The notes under the pieces: generated by a model | What the model was told of the DNA's origin: nothing | The model's input: the letters and a program-made list of their open reading frames with translations, nothing else | Database searches by the model: none | Assembly (NCBI RefSeq): GCF_009017415.1 | Contig: NC_092408.1 | Coordinates: 1,674,001 to 1,738,000 of the forward strand | Length of the DNA: 64,000 nt | Source: Aspergillus flavus | Lineage: Eukaryota; Ascomycota; Eurotiomycetes; Eurotiales; Aspergillaceae | Direction: 5' to 3' | Translations under genes and position numbers: made by a program | Part shown: positions 34,271-44,895 of the stretch, one piece after another | Position numbering within the stretch: the first letter of the stretch is position 1 | Layout of the letters: every line of letters begins with the position of its first letter

Positions 34271-35690
34271 TCAATACACATTAACATAAAATTGAAACAG
34301 AGGCTTCAGCTTTTTCTCCAGCAGCTCCAATCGAATATGGTTTTTGATATTGGACTTTTGAACAAGCACTGTACGATCAGCGATTGACTTGAGATGTTTT
34401 GGAAACACCCAGAGACAGCTTTCCTCTTTCCAGCCATCAAACTGATTTATGTGCTGACCAAAAGTGCAACCGAAGGAATCTCTGTCAGAAGTACTTCTCC
34501 CAAAGGATACAACCTTGATTCCCAAGACATCTGGAAAGTCATACGCTTGGAACTCGAAGAGCTTCGTGGCCCTTGACGAAAGCTCAGGGAGTGCAACTGC
34601 AGAAATCGAGTTATTAGAAGACCTCTGTCATTCGACTTTGGGCAATATATGTCACTGTTTTGATGGCGTTCTTTAGGTAATAGAATTGACATGTTAGTGA
34701 TTGCGTGGCGCAATGGCATTAGCCAACTCGGGCTTTTTCCTTACAATGACCATCACGTAGAACTCCTCGGCCCTCAGGTAATTGAAACCGATACTCAATT
34801 CTTTCGCAGGGTCCGCCGCAATATCCTCCACCTATTGTTGTTAGAATGAACGGGCTAGAGCTGCTGTCTGCACTTCTGAAAGATGGAGACCTACCTTGCG
34901 ACGAATCTTCTCAATCTCATCTGTTCTTTTACTCTCCAACTCTTCTTTCACGGCTCCGCCCCCGGAAAATCGGTCTTTGCGAACTAGAATTTCATGATGC
35001 TTCAGCTTTATGCGCATGGTTAGTAATGCAGGCTGTCTTACTGTTGGTTAAGAGAGTATCATATGACTGATAAAGAGTGAAGTCCTCGAAGAGCTGTCGG
35101 CTCTGTTTTCACGTCTCATCAGTCATGTTCTTTAACCCAACCAAGCTGCTTAGGGGCCATACCTTCTCCTCGGCTTGCCGGTAGTCATAAGGTTTAAAAT
35201 GCTTGCTCTGGTTGAAATTCGGCAAAGTGGTGTACGCCTGCAATATGGCACTATGCCTCTGTCAGCAGTCGAAGATCAGTGGAGCCCAAGGTGACAATTA
35301 CAATCGGCGGTATTTGTGTTCTCCATTATTGACTTCGTTATAGAACTTATCCGCTTGCTGTTTGATATAGAGAAAATCAGACGACTCGCTTCCGTCATCC
35401 GTAACGGAGCCCTTCTTAGGAAACCGGGTACCTCCCTCTTAATAGACAAAACATCTCACTTCAGAGTGTTTCTCAATTTTCTCCACAGCCTCCTTCATCT
35501 TCTAATTGACTTGAACATTCGCTCCGTACATCTGGAAGGCTAACTCCGCCCTGAAAAGAAGAGATTATCCTCAGCGTAAAATTCCAAAGGGAAATATGGT
35601 GTAAAACCTACGATTCTTCAATTTCCTTGGTGTTGGATTGATTGTGCACTTTGATTGAGAAACGGACAAAGAAATACGCGAGCCAAGTCA
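34271..35690 (-). pseudogene. MACPF-like gene remnant, 5' half missing
   Basis: The minus strand carries a spliced coding pattern that enters without a start near 35690. It is cut by in-frame stops at 35502-35504 (TAG) and 35439-35441 (TAA), and shows at least one further frame change near 34610. Two introns are still intact: 35551-35611 and 35251-35301, the second joining to AILQAYTTLPNFNQS. Recognisable pieces include FSIKVHNQSNTKEIEES, EKIEKHSEV, RQLFEDFTLYQSYD and TKLFEFQAYDFPDVLGIKVV. They resemble the C-terminal half of fungal MAC/perforin-domain proteins; this is a judgement from pattern memory, not a search. In fungi, MACPF proteins can act with aegerolysins as two-part pore formers, and an aegerolysin fragment is the immediate divergent neighbour. 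Not functional as it stands. Confidence 0.6.
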
Positions 35691-35960
35691 ATGGCAAGGG
35701 AGATCATACCTGGAACTTCACAGCTCTTGGAGACTTGTGGCCGTAGTAGTGCGGCTTCCGGAACCGAAGGAACACTTGAGCTGTGGGATAAAACCCAACG
35801 GATCTGTAAGCTCTACTGGGACTGCCCGTGGGGTAGCAAAGTCAACAAATTCAAGGTTCAAGAGAAGTACAAAACATACCGAGTTGAAGTTGGGCCTTGG
35901 AATTCCTACGGTGGGGCTCTAGGAAATGTGGATGTTGAGATTTCAAGGAAGAGAGCATAG
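35655..35960 (+). pseudogene. Aegerolysin remnant, 5' half missing
   Basis: A short frame whose aegerolysin-like part begins at about 35694 (REIIPGTSQLLETCGRSS) and runs to a stop at 35958-35960. Family blocks present are SGTEGTLELWD, YWDCPWGSK and VEVGPWNSYGGALGNVDVEI. A full aegerolysin is about 130-140 residues. Here only the last 89 or so match, and the in-frame codon before base 35655 is a stop. No upstream exon with the missing N-terminal strands is visible, because the sequence to the left belongs to the opposite-strand MACPF-like remnant. The family comprises small beta-sandwich proteins that bind membrane lipids such as ceramide phosphoethanolamine or sterol/sphingomyelin mixtures. 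Probably a dead fragment. Confidence 0.75.
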
Positions 35961-37558
35961 TTTTGAAGGAACTTGTATCTTACACACAGAGATGTCCAGG
36001 GGTGTTTGATAGCACTGTGCCGTTGTACGGCGTCTGCGGTCAAGGATAATACACTACAACCAATGTGTAACGTGGAATTTGTGCAGCCGTTGACTTTGCT
36101 ATTGAGGATTGACTAGTTGATCACCAAACTACGATGTGTTGATTCTACTCCCGCTCTATCCGACGTATGGATCATAGGAAAATGTATGACGTTTTTAGTT
36201 TTTGACAAGATAGGCCTTGGTATTTTGCTGTCGTGTCTTCCTTCAAGGCTGTATGTATGACCTTTCATGTGTCTTGGAACAAATTGGAGGAAAGTGTTCG
36301 CGTTCTAAGAGACTCAATGTAAGGGGAACTTGAAATCTGATTCTGGCAGGCGTAGGAAGCAAGGTCATGGAATGCGGAAGTGCCTTCCGATGGCAATAGC
36401 CGCTTCCTCCCGTGTGACAAATGTTCTGAGGGATAATGTGGGTCACGTCTAGGAAACAGGTCTCAGGAGGCAATGTGTTCTTTCTCGTCTGCAACAGGGA
36501 CTGGGAACTGGCATGCCACACAGTATGCAAGTCTTCATTCCTCCAGCTTCAGCGGAAAATGTGACGCTTCCATTTTTAGTATCTTTACATGGATTTTTCC
36601 ATGGCTCCACACGTTCTACGGCTCTTTTCAGAACCAGAGAACTATGCATGCCAATAATGGAAACCGTTTGTGGTTGTTAGTATAGTACCCATATCTTGTA
36701 CTTTCTCTGCATGATTATGCTCGGTGCTTAAAGGCCTGATATCGGTAATATCTCCTTTCTTTGATGTAATATGGTACCATTTTACCAAGGTACTATGATC
36801 CCACAAGCCAAACCAGATCCCGAATGATATATGCTTGCCCACAAGTTCATCTTTGTATCTTAGTTTGTTTCTTCTTACTTCCCAGTAGATAGTTCCCGGT
36901 CTTTGCTGCCGTCACCTAGGTTGGGGCATCATCAGTTATATCAGGGGTTGATTGAGCTGGGGAGGAATTGGATCCCCCAAAGAATCTCATCATGGCTGGT
37001 CGTGCATGCCTCGGAGCCGGACTGCAAGGTAACATTTTCCTTTCAGAGGTCCTCCAGTTTCTGTCAGACGCTGGATATAGCAGCTGCGAACTCGACTTGG
37101 ATTCTCTTAAGCTCTTCCTGGTATTTCTTTTCTCACGTGAGGTTCTTTGATTTCAGTCATCCCCAAGTTTGGGAAGCTCTACCAGAAGCTTGGCTGCTTC
37201 TGTATTTCTATCTAAGGTTACCGTGACGTGCTCTGTTTGTGTCTTGGATTGATTTCTCAGTGTGGCTAGCGATCTTCTACGGCGATTCTTATTTTCTTTC
37301 CATCTCGTTCTCTTGTTCATGGGCACAGCTGGCTGGTGGTCGGGTAGTTAGTAGTTGGGTTTAGGGCTAGCGGCCTTCAGTTCACTTAATAGATAAATTT
37401 ACACACAACTGCATTACTGATTCTACACTTTGACTGCTGTTACTACGTACGAGGAAGATACACTTGGCATTTAGCTACAATGGGATGTCTGTTTTGAAGA
37501 CCATTCATTTGATTCATCTAACAATCTCGCATATCTGTGTGGATCGAGGTTGATGCAT
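35961..37558. other. Gene-free stretch
   Basis: Open frames on both strands are short and without motifs. It should hold the 3' UTR of the CVNH gene at its right end. No repeat or RNA gene seen. Confidence 0.5.
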
Positions 37559-38006
37559 TTATTGTCCCTGAATAGAAGTCAGCGACTGTCTTAGTGACCC
37601 GGATGATAGATCTCAATACTTACATACCACTCCAGGTTACCGTCGTTGTTGGTAATGTGGAGTCCGAGATTGATGCCCTGACGTCCACGGCTACCACCAT
37701 CACGCGTTGGCAGCTCGGCCTCGAGCCAAGGCTCGGAACCACGGAATTCGAAAGTGATATCATCGGCGCTCTGGGTAAATCCGGTGGTATCGCGGCTGAA
37801 CCAGCCTATCCAGGGTGTTAGTCATCTTTTTTTCCATCAGATATGAAGGTAGGACACTGACCATCGTCGTTGCCGATTACATCATCGAGGTTGATTTCGG
37901 CGGGCTGCCACGATCCATCCTCTGCCTGGGCCTCGCAAACGAGCCAGGTTTCAGGTCCCCGGTTTTCGATACGGACGTCTCGGGAGGATTCGGCGAAAGA
38001 CGACAT
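37559..38006 (-). CDS. Cyanovirin-N homolog (CVNH) lectin
   Basis: Three exons on the minus strand (38006-37862, 37805-37624, 37567-37559) give 111 residues, the normal size of a single CVNH domain. The two internal repeats of the fold are visible: SSRDVRIENRGPETWLVCEA with EINLDDVIGNDDG, and QSADDITFEFRGSEPWLEAE with GINLGLHITNNDGNLEW. The intron between them falls at the GNDDG boundary, and its donor is GTCAGT. The last exon is only 9 nt (Gly-Gln-stop). If the last intron is kept, the frame instead adds 10 residues and stops, so the C-terminus is uncertain. There is no signal peptide. CVNH proteins bind high-mannose glycans in characterised members; the biological role in fungi is not settled. 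A TATATAAG box lies about 100 bases upstream. Confidence 0.88.
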
Positions 38007-38105
38007 GATGGATAGATTGGGAGCTGGTATGTAATATGAGACGGAAGTGAAAGCAATAGTAAACCTGGTTAAGAATGAAACGAACCTCACGGGAGATGAA
38101 GAGAC

Positions 38106-38113
38106 CTTATATA
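38106..38113 (-). promoter_or_regulatory. TATA box of the CVNH gene
   Basis: TATATAAG on the minus strand, about 100 bases upstream of the ATG at 38006. Confidence 0.55.
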
Positions 38114-39582
38114 CCTTTATCCTCCTCTCAGCTGGTGTCATGACTGCGATGTAGCTGGCTTAGTGACGCCATCTGAGCCCCGCGCTCAGTTCGTTGATAG
38201 GAGGAGAGCTGTCCACGCTACGTTCTTTAGCCTCGATGCACTCAGCTGAACTTTGTACATGATGCCATCGTGCTCTATGTTTGGCAGTACACCGCTCATT
38301 TCCAGCTGCTGGAGTGGGCTTCAGACAAAAAGACCCACTGCAGTACGGCTGAGGATTTCCTAGAGTCTGTGCGGAGTACTATCTATGGTTCCACTCTACG
38401 CCTGAGATATGCCACGTATGCCCTTTACTTGACAGGCGAGCATCTCGATATAGCACGAGTCATTCAGGTACCCCACAATTCAGCTAGAAAGATGAGAGCC
38501 ACATCAACATTCCCCACTTTATCCCAAATGATTCGCCGGTCAAATCAAATTAAGTTTAGTAGATCTCTCCCTTCGGTTCAACCGCGATATATAGAAAACC
38601 ACGCTAAGCACTGGGACAGAAGTTAGAATGGCGTACAGAATACATGCATCCTATCATATCTTCGAACAATTTGTGGTGTCGATCTCGGAGTTGTGGCGAG
38701 CTGATAAAGTGGGGACTAGCACATAGGAGTACCATGGACGGAGATTTCGGGTGCGGCTGTGGCTGAGATATTGGGGTTGTGCAATCTTTGGATCTGAATC
38801 AGTTGGAATATTGCATATACATATGATCTTAAGAAGCAATATATCAATATTACTGGTATACATCTTTCTATAATCCATAACATTACCATCAACTATCCCT
38901 TTGATTCTGTTGTTTTCCTTGTGCTATGTGACTCATTTAGTGGACCTATTGGACGTGTTGGGCATTCGACTACTATGGTAGGGTGCGAAAAAGGTCATGC
39001 CGATCCCTGTCAAGGTGGTTGTATATCATTTCCCCTTTTTACAGATGTTGCCAGCTGGATACAGAATATAATAGGACGCACGATCTGTAAGCGAATTGCC
39101 CCACAGGGATCGACACCATGTTTTCGCGCCATATATCAGTAGATGATGTCGTGGCGGGGCTATGAACTGGGATACTGGAGATGCAAGACCACGGAAAGGG
39201 AAAAGGCAGTGTTGAGATGATACTGAGCTAAGCCTATCAAAGCGCGTACTGAATACACAAGCTGTTGACCTCTGGGGAAGGCCTGAGCGGAACTGAATAG
39301 TAGTAGGTATGTAGTGAGAGATTAATCGGTTAGTCAATTAGGTCACCTCATATTCAGGAAGCTAAGTTTAAGGACTCCAAATCTATTTGAATTGGTTTTA
39401 TATAATGATAACGATATAGATAGCTAGAGTAACTGAGGGGCTGATATTGAGAGATGAGGATATGCCAATTGCCCCTCATTCTGACCTCGCCAACGTCAGT
39501 TGCAGCGATAGCCAGAGGCATGCTGAATGACACGTCAATCTGAGGGTCAAGTTCGTATTACCTCTAACCTATGATTTGTGAG

Positions 39583-39591
39583 TACGGAGTA
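39583..39591 (-). repeat. Dispersed motif TACTCCGTA, copy 3
   Basis: Reads TACGGAGTA on the plus strand, the reverse complement of the core found at 4415, 5139, 43176 and 60115. Confidence 0.55.
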
Positions 39592-41421
39592 TAATTAGCA
39601 ATCTACATTGATTCCAAGGGTCGAAGATCAAACACACACACGGGCAATCACCGGCATAGAGACTCGATGACTTCCGCTTTACATTCCAACCTCGACGTGA
39701 GGTGCCCGCGTGAACTTACCGCTCCGTGGGAAGGTGAGACTGAGTGGACTGTGCGGCAGGTGGCAGTAGAAAATCTCTCGACTGCTTCTCCATACACGAG
39801 GTAATTCTACTTACATGGGCATCTACCCAAGTAAGTGAATCAAGTGTTCATTAGACTCCAACAGCGACGAGGAGATATTTGAAATATCCGTTATCGAACT
39901 TGCTATCGAACCAGTGGTCAATGATTTTTATATGGGAACTATGTCTGGGAACAAAAATGAGATACTACAATAGATTCAATGAAATAGCTTCTAAAAACTA
40001 CCTCCTGGTGCCTACAATAAATTCACGATATTTCTATCCATGGTCAAATCCCTGGTCTCATCGGTATTTAGCTGTATGTGTACCCACGCATCAGCGTGAG
40101 TCATAAAAAGTCTTATCTGGCCATGTATCAAGTCCATGCTGATTTTCGTACTGTCTGCAAGTGTTGACTGTCGGATATGATAGAACTATTCCTTAGTTAG
40201 CTAGTCTCTTCTAAAATAACCCCTTTTTGGTGATAATCAATGCCAATACCACCTTAGTACCTACGAAATTTTAATGTCTAACGATGGCCATTCTTATTTA
40301 GACCTCTGCAGGCCCGCGAGCAGCCCTTCATGGGGTCAGGCCTAGCCTATAGGCGGGGCTTTGGGCTGCTGAGACTATAATCAATAAACCCTTGGCGGCC
40401 TGGCACAGACTCTTATAGAAGTAAAAGAGTATCCTCGAAGCCGCAGACTAGTTACTAGGCCTCGTCGGGCCATATCCCCTCCTACCACACATGATGCTAG
40501 AGCTTTGTCTGGGGAGAAGCACAAAGTCACTCTTTCCTGCACTTCCTATCCATATTTTGCAAGACAAACTGTTTTACTGGAGTTGTTGGGAGATGATGTA
40601 TAAGCTGTGTTGGCCACAAAGAGCTTGGTATAAGTGGACGGCGGAGATATCTATACCTGATGAATATATCTAGTAGACAACTTTGGATATATAATAGTAA
40701 TGACATAGGATAATATAGACGGGTAGCCCTGCATGGAGAAGTTGTTCTATTAACTTAAACTGGGTTTACCAGTTGCAGTTTGGATAAGGGCGTGGGCGAA
40801 GGATTAACATCTAATTCATGAGGCTAAACCATGCAATCAAGCCCAATAGGTGTTATAGATTAAATGTTATATACAGTCTATAGATTATTGAGCAAGGAAG
40901 AGTTAGGGAGGAAGCAGAGTAGATAGATTTACCAAAAAGAAAAACAGATTACCATTTCAGTTTATAAACAAATATACTATAATAGTCTATTAATTTCTCG
41001 AAACTTCAGGTCCGGTCCTGTATTAAAGACTGTTGGCCAGATTGTTCGGTTGGAGGCACGACCAAATGCCAAAGGTATTTTGGCCGAGCGGCAACACGCT
41101 TGACAAAGACCATTTAGAATTCTTATCTCTCAGCTCCCTTCTTCCCCCTATCTAAAGCCTTAGTAATAATTGATCATGTAGACCAGTTACCAGTGAATAC
41201 AGTATTAGAAAATTCCTAATAAATTATAAGGCCATTGTGACAATGCCCTTAGTCCCCGCAGTAACGTGTCAGATTCGGGTCAATAATTACTCAATAAAAT
41301 CTAAACATAACGATAGCCTTGAGCCTCGATAGAGGAAAAGGAACTGCGAGCCAGCGCTGCTGACACCAAAGTATTACTTTTAGAGACATCAACGTATGAG
41401 CCGTTAGCGGTGGCAAAGCGT

Positions 41422-41438
41422 GGAGTACGAAGTACTCC
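41422..41438. repeat. Short perfect inverted repeat
   Basis: GGAGTAC, three bases GAA, then GTACTCC: 7-bp perfect arms. Each arm resembles half of the TACGGAGTA motif seen elsewhere in the window. Confidence 0.6.
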
Positions 41439-42887
41439 TTGCTATTCTCTGCTTAATCTCTACCCCTGATGGAGATTAGAGTCTGGTAGTTCGGCAGTGC
41501 TGTTGAATATCCGATGTGCACTGGTTTTCGCGGGCATGAAGTACGATTTATGACTGATATTTGAGTGACTTGAGAGGATGTTCAAGTAAAGGAGATGGCA
41601 TCATTGACTATAGCTCCTTTAGGACTACAGAACAAACTACCGCTCTGAAACTCGAGCCTATGAACAGCCCACTTGCATAGAACTTTCGCTACTTCTACTT
41701 ACATGCTAAATTATAATACCACGCCATGTGACCAAAGCATTGTGTAAGTCAGAGAGAGATGTGTTGTTGATATCATAATGTTTTATAGCGCAGCGTGCAA
41801 CCAACGACGATTTCTATTTAGACTTGTAGAAACTGAAATCCACCTAGATCTCGGAAATGGTCATATTGTATATCCTTGAGGGACCTCGTGCAATTAGCTC
41901 GTAAAGTCTGTTACCCTGTGATATACGGTTCTAGGTCCTGAGTCCTGTGGCAAGGAGAGTTATGACAGTCTTTTATGGGTCTCAAAAGAAAGCATGCCTT
42001 GGTGCAAGCCTACAAGACATCATCTCACATATATAATCTCTTATTGCTAGTCCACTAGGAATGGGAATAGACCTAGATACTTTCTCAGCCCTAGCGCATT
42101 AGGGAAAGACCAACAACCGCAGGGCTGAGAGATGTAAGCGCTAATGGCCGCTGTTTCAGCCATATTTCTCGAAGCCCTACACCTTGCTATAATTTTCTTT
42201 TATAATGAAATTCCCTTCCGAATCAAATTAACTGCCTAATATGTATGGAACATGTTGCATAGCATAATAGAACCCTCGAGCGACGTAGAATGACCTAGGA
42301 TAACCATATCATGGTACAGTAGGAACTGACAAGATCTTTGTACCAAATCTTGGGATGTACAAGATAATCTCTTCTTATAAAGAATTTAACCTGATACGGT
42401 TTAGTACTGCAGTTTCTAAAGGAAACTCATACCGTATATAGGAACTCAGTTTGGAGTAAAACTGAGAATTTCGCCTAGTTTCCATCGCATTGATTATGAT
42501 CATAAAGACGTCGGTATACTGTGTTGTTGGAAGGTCGTATTTATAGATGCACGATCCCCAAAGTAGTAACGAATGCCGAATCGACCTTCCTTGACTTTTC
42601 CCGAACTCCATGTGGAACTTTGTCACCGTCCAAGTTTGGGTCAATGACCTCAAATTTCCATTTCAACCCCACCCTGGCATCCTGTGCCTAACTCTGATTG
42701 CACGTCTTGAACCCTGTGGATCCATCATTCCACTTTTTTGATTTCAAAGCATCCCGACAGCTTGAGCTGTTGCTATTACGTATTCTCAGCAAAGCTATAA
42801 AAACCTCAAGATGCCCCTCCTTGATACCCCTCATCGTCTCGACCTCGTTTGAAAGCTTGTCAGCAACACTTACCTACCTTTGAGAGA

Positions 42888-44057
42888 ATGGCTCCCCCTA
42901 AGGTCTTCCTGTGGGTAAATTTATCTCCAGTAATTAGCATCAAATCGATTGCTAATGTCTCTAATTTATTTTTAGCACCGGTGCCACCGGTTACATTGGC
43001 GGAGATGTCTTTTATGCCGTACATCAGGCACATCCTGACTGGCAATACTCCCTCTTAGTTCGAAGCAAGGATAAGGCAGCCCAGGTCACTAGTAAATACC
43101 CCAATGTGAGAATCGTCCTTGGAGATCTCGACTCGTCCAATATTATTGAGGAAGAGGTTAAGAACGCCGACATCGTACTCCGTAAGTACCTATCTATCCA
43201 ATCTCCCCGCAATAAAAGCGTTGTGTACGACCTTGTGTAACTAACGGCGCCAATTAGATTGTGCCGACTGTGATCATGTAGCATCAGCCGAGGCAATCGC
43301 AAAGGGTGCCGCCCACCACACGCCCGAGAATCCAGTCTGGGTGATCCACACCTCTGGCACTGGCATTCTGACCGTTGAGGATTTCCGCACCAACACCTGG
43401 GGCTTCTACCGTTCTAAGGAGCACAACGACTGGGAAGGCGTTGACGAACTCCTTAACCTCCCCGACGACTCTTTCCACCGCAACGTTGACAAGATCATCA
43501 TCGAGGCTAGCCAGCGGAACCCCGAAAGTGTCAAGACGGCCATCGTTTGCCCTCCGACTATCTACGGTCCGGGCCGTGGACCTGGTAACCAGAAGAGCGT
43601 TCAGGCATACTGGCTCGCCGCTGCTGTATTGAAGAGAAAGAAGGGATTCTTGGTGGGCGAAGGCAAGAATATTTGGCATCAGGTCCACGTCCAAGACCTC
43701 AGTGACGTGTATGGTGCTTTGGCAGACGCTGCCGCCGCTGGTGGTGGAAAGGCAACATGGAACGATAAGGGCTACTATCTGGCCGAGAACGGACAATTTG
43801 TCTGGGGCGATATCCAGCGTGAAGTGGCTAGAGTCGCCTATGAGAAGAAGTTGATTCCATCTCCTGATGTTGAATCACTGCCGGATGCGCAGGTCTCGGA
43901 GCTGAATGAGTTTGGGCTGTATGCTTGGGGAAGCAGCTCTAGAGGCCATGCGCTTCGTGCCAGGAAGTTGTTTGGGTGGTCCCCGAGCAAGCCTAGTCTG
44001 AAGGAGCTTATTCCTGAGATCGTGGACCTTGAGGCTAAGAACTTGGGTTTGCTGTAA
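42888..44057 (+). CDS. NAD(P)-dependent epimerase/dehydratase (extended SDR)
   Basis: Three exons (42888-42910, 42976-43181, 43258-44057) give 342 residues. Splicing rebuilds the nucleotide-binding motif TGATGYIGG at residues 9-17 right across intron 1, whose donor is GTGGGT. Further extended-SDR features are VRSKDKAAQ, DLDSSNII, VIHTSGTG and TIYGPGRGPGNQKS. The usual Tyr-x3-Lys catalytic pair is not obvious: the stretch HRNVDK stands where it would be expected. The protein may therefore be an atypical SDR or NmrA-like NAD(P)-binding protein. Substrate unknown. The donor of intron 2 overlaps a copy of the TACTCCGTA motif. It precedes THO2 on the same strand by 838 bp and is not obviously linked to it. 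Confidence 0.85.
43176..43184 (+). repeat. Dispersed motif TACTCCGTA, copy 4
   Basis: Overlaps the exon 2 end and 5' splice site (C|GTAAGT) of the SDR gene, the only copy that touches coding sequence. Confidence 0.5.
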
Positions 44058-44895
44058 AGCTGGACGGTGCAAGACTGTGTTACTAGCGTATAATGATGAA
44101 ATGAATTCCTAACGATTCCCTGATGTACTTCCTCTGCAGTTGCACATTTTATTTCATGCATTGTAGATCAGCTCTCGTCATAGATACTCACTTAGAGGTC
44201 ATAGCTCCTAGAATGCGTGCCTTTGACAAAGCTTTTATATCATATACAAAGAAGACCATTGTGTAAAAGCTCACGGTCATTGTGCTGGTATATTAAAGAG
44301 TATTCATGAGATATGAAGTAGCACTGCGGTGTTTATACTGATTATATATAATAAAGGATGACACCGGTCGGCGACTATTAATATTACTATTGTGCAGGTG
44401 GACCGTTCGTTACCTTGAGCAAGTAGAAAATCCAGATTCCTCAGATCGTTAAATTGCAATATCCTAGAGAAAACATTGCCTCTTCCTCTTTTTTCTTTTT
44501 CTTAAGCCTGCATAACCGGGATGATGTTGTAGTGAAAGAACACTGAGCGGAGACCGCAAAAAGTTTAGCGCCGAGCGCGGGTAACACAAGCGACCCAAGC
44601 GCGACACTCGCGGTGCAATCCTCTTTATTATCGTCAATCACCGAGTCCATAACCCAAGACACCTTTGTCTCAGAACAGGGCAATCTTACTCTCGAGATTC
44701 CGTCACATGTCATTTCCACGGCAGGTTGTTCCATTCCCACTGCTTTTACCCTCCATGCCTAATTGCTCCCACCCTCACCTTAATTGTGGTATACGCTGAC
44801 AAAGTCAAATCCAGGCTCCGCTCATGACTTGCGACCTGTCGGAAACATTCCGGTTCTCTGCCTGAGCAATCCAAGGTAGCTTTGGTTAAGCTGTC
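44058..44895. other. Intergenic region and THO2 promoter
   Basis: 3' UTR of the SDR gene followed by the THO2 upstream region. A purine/pyrimidine-skewed patch lies near 44480-44510. No gene seen. Confidence 0.55.

Larger units (their letters stand above)
38007..42887. other. Large gene-free, AT-rich stretch
   Basis: Almost 4.9 kb without a supportable gene. Open frames are short, and stops are dense in all frames, especially 39.3-42.4 kb. Small items only: one TACGGAGTA copy at 39583, a perfect 7-bp inverted repeat at 41422-41438, and GC-rich AGGCCT-type patches near 40310-40460. No transposase, reverse transcriptase or terminal repeat was recognised. Strongly mutated (RIP-like) transposon remains cannot be excluded by eye. 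Confidence 0.5.

Noticed and set aside
40310..40460. GC-rich AGGCCT/GGGCT patches as a small transposon
   Set aside because: No terminal inverted repeats or target duplication could be identified by eye.
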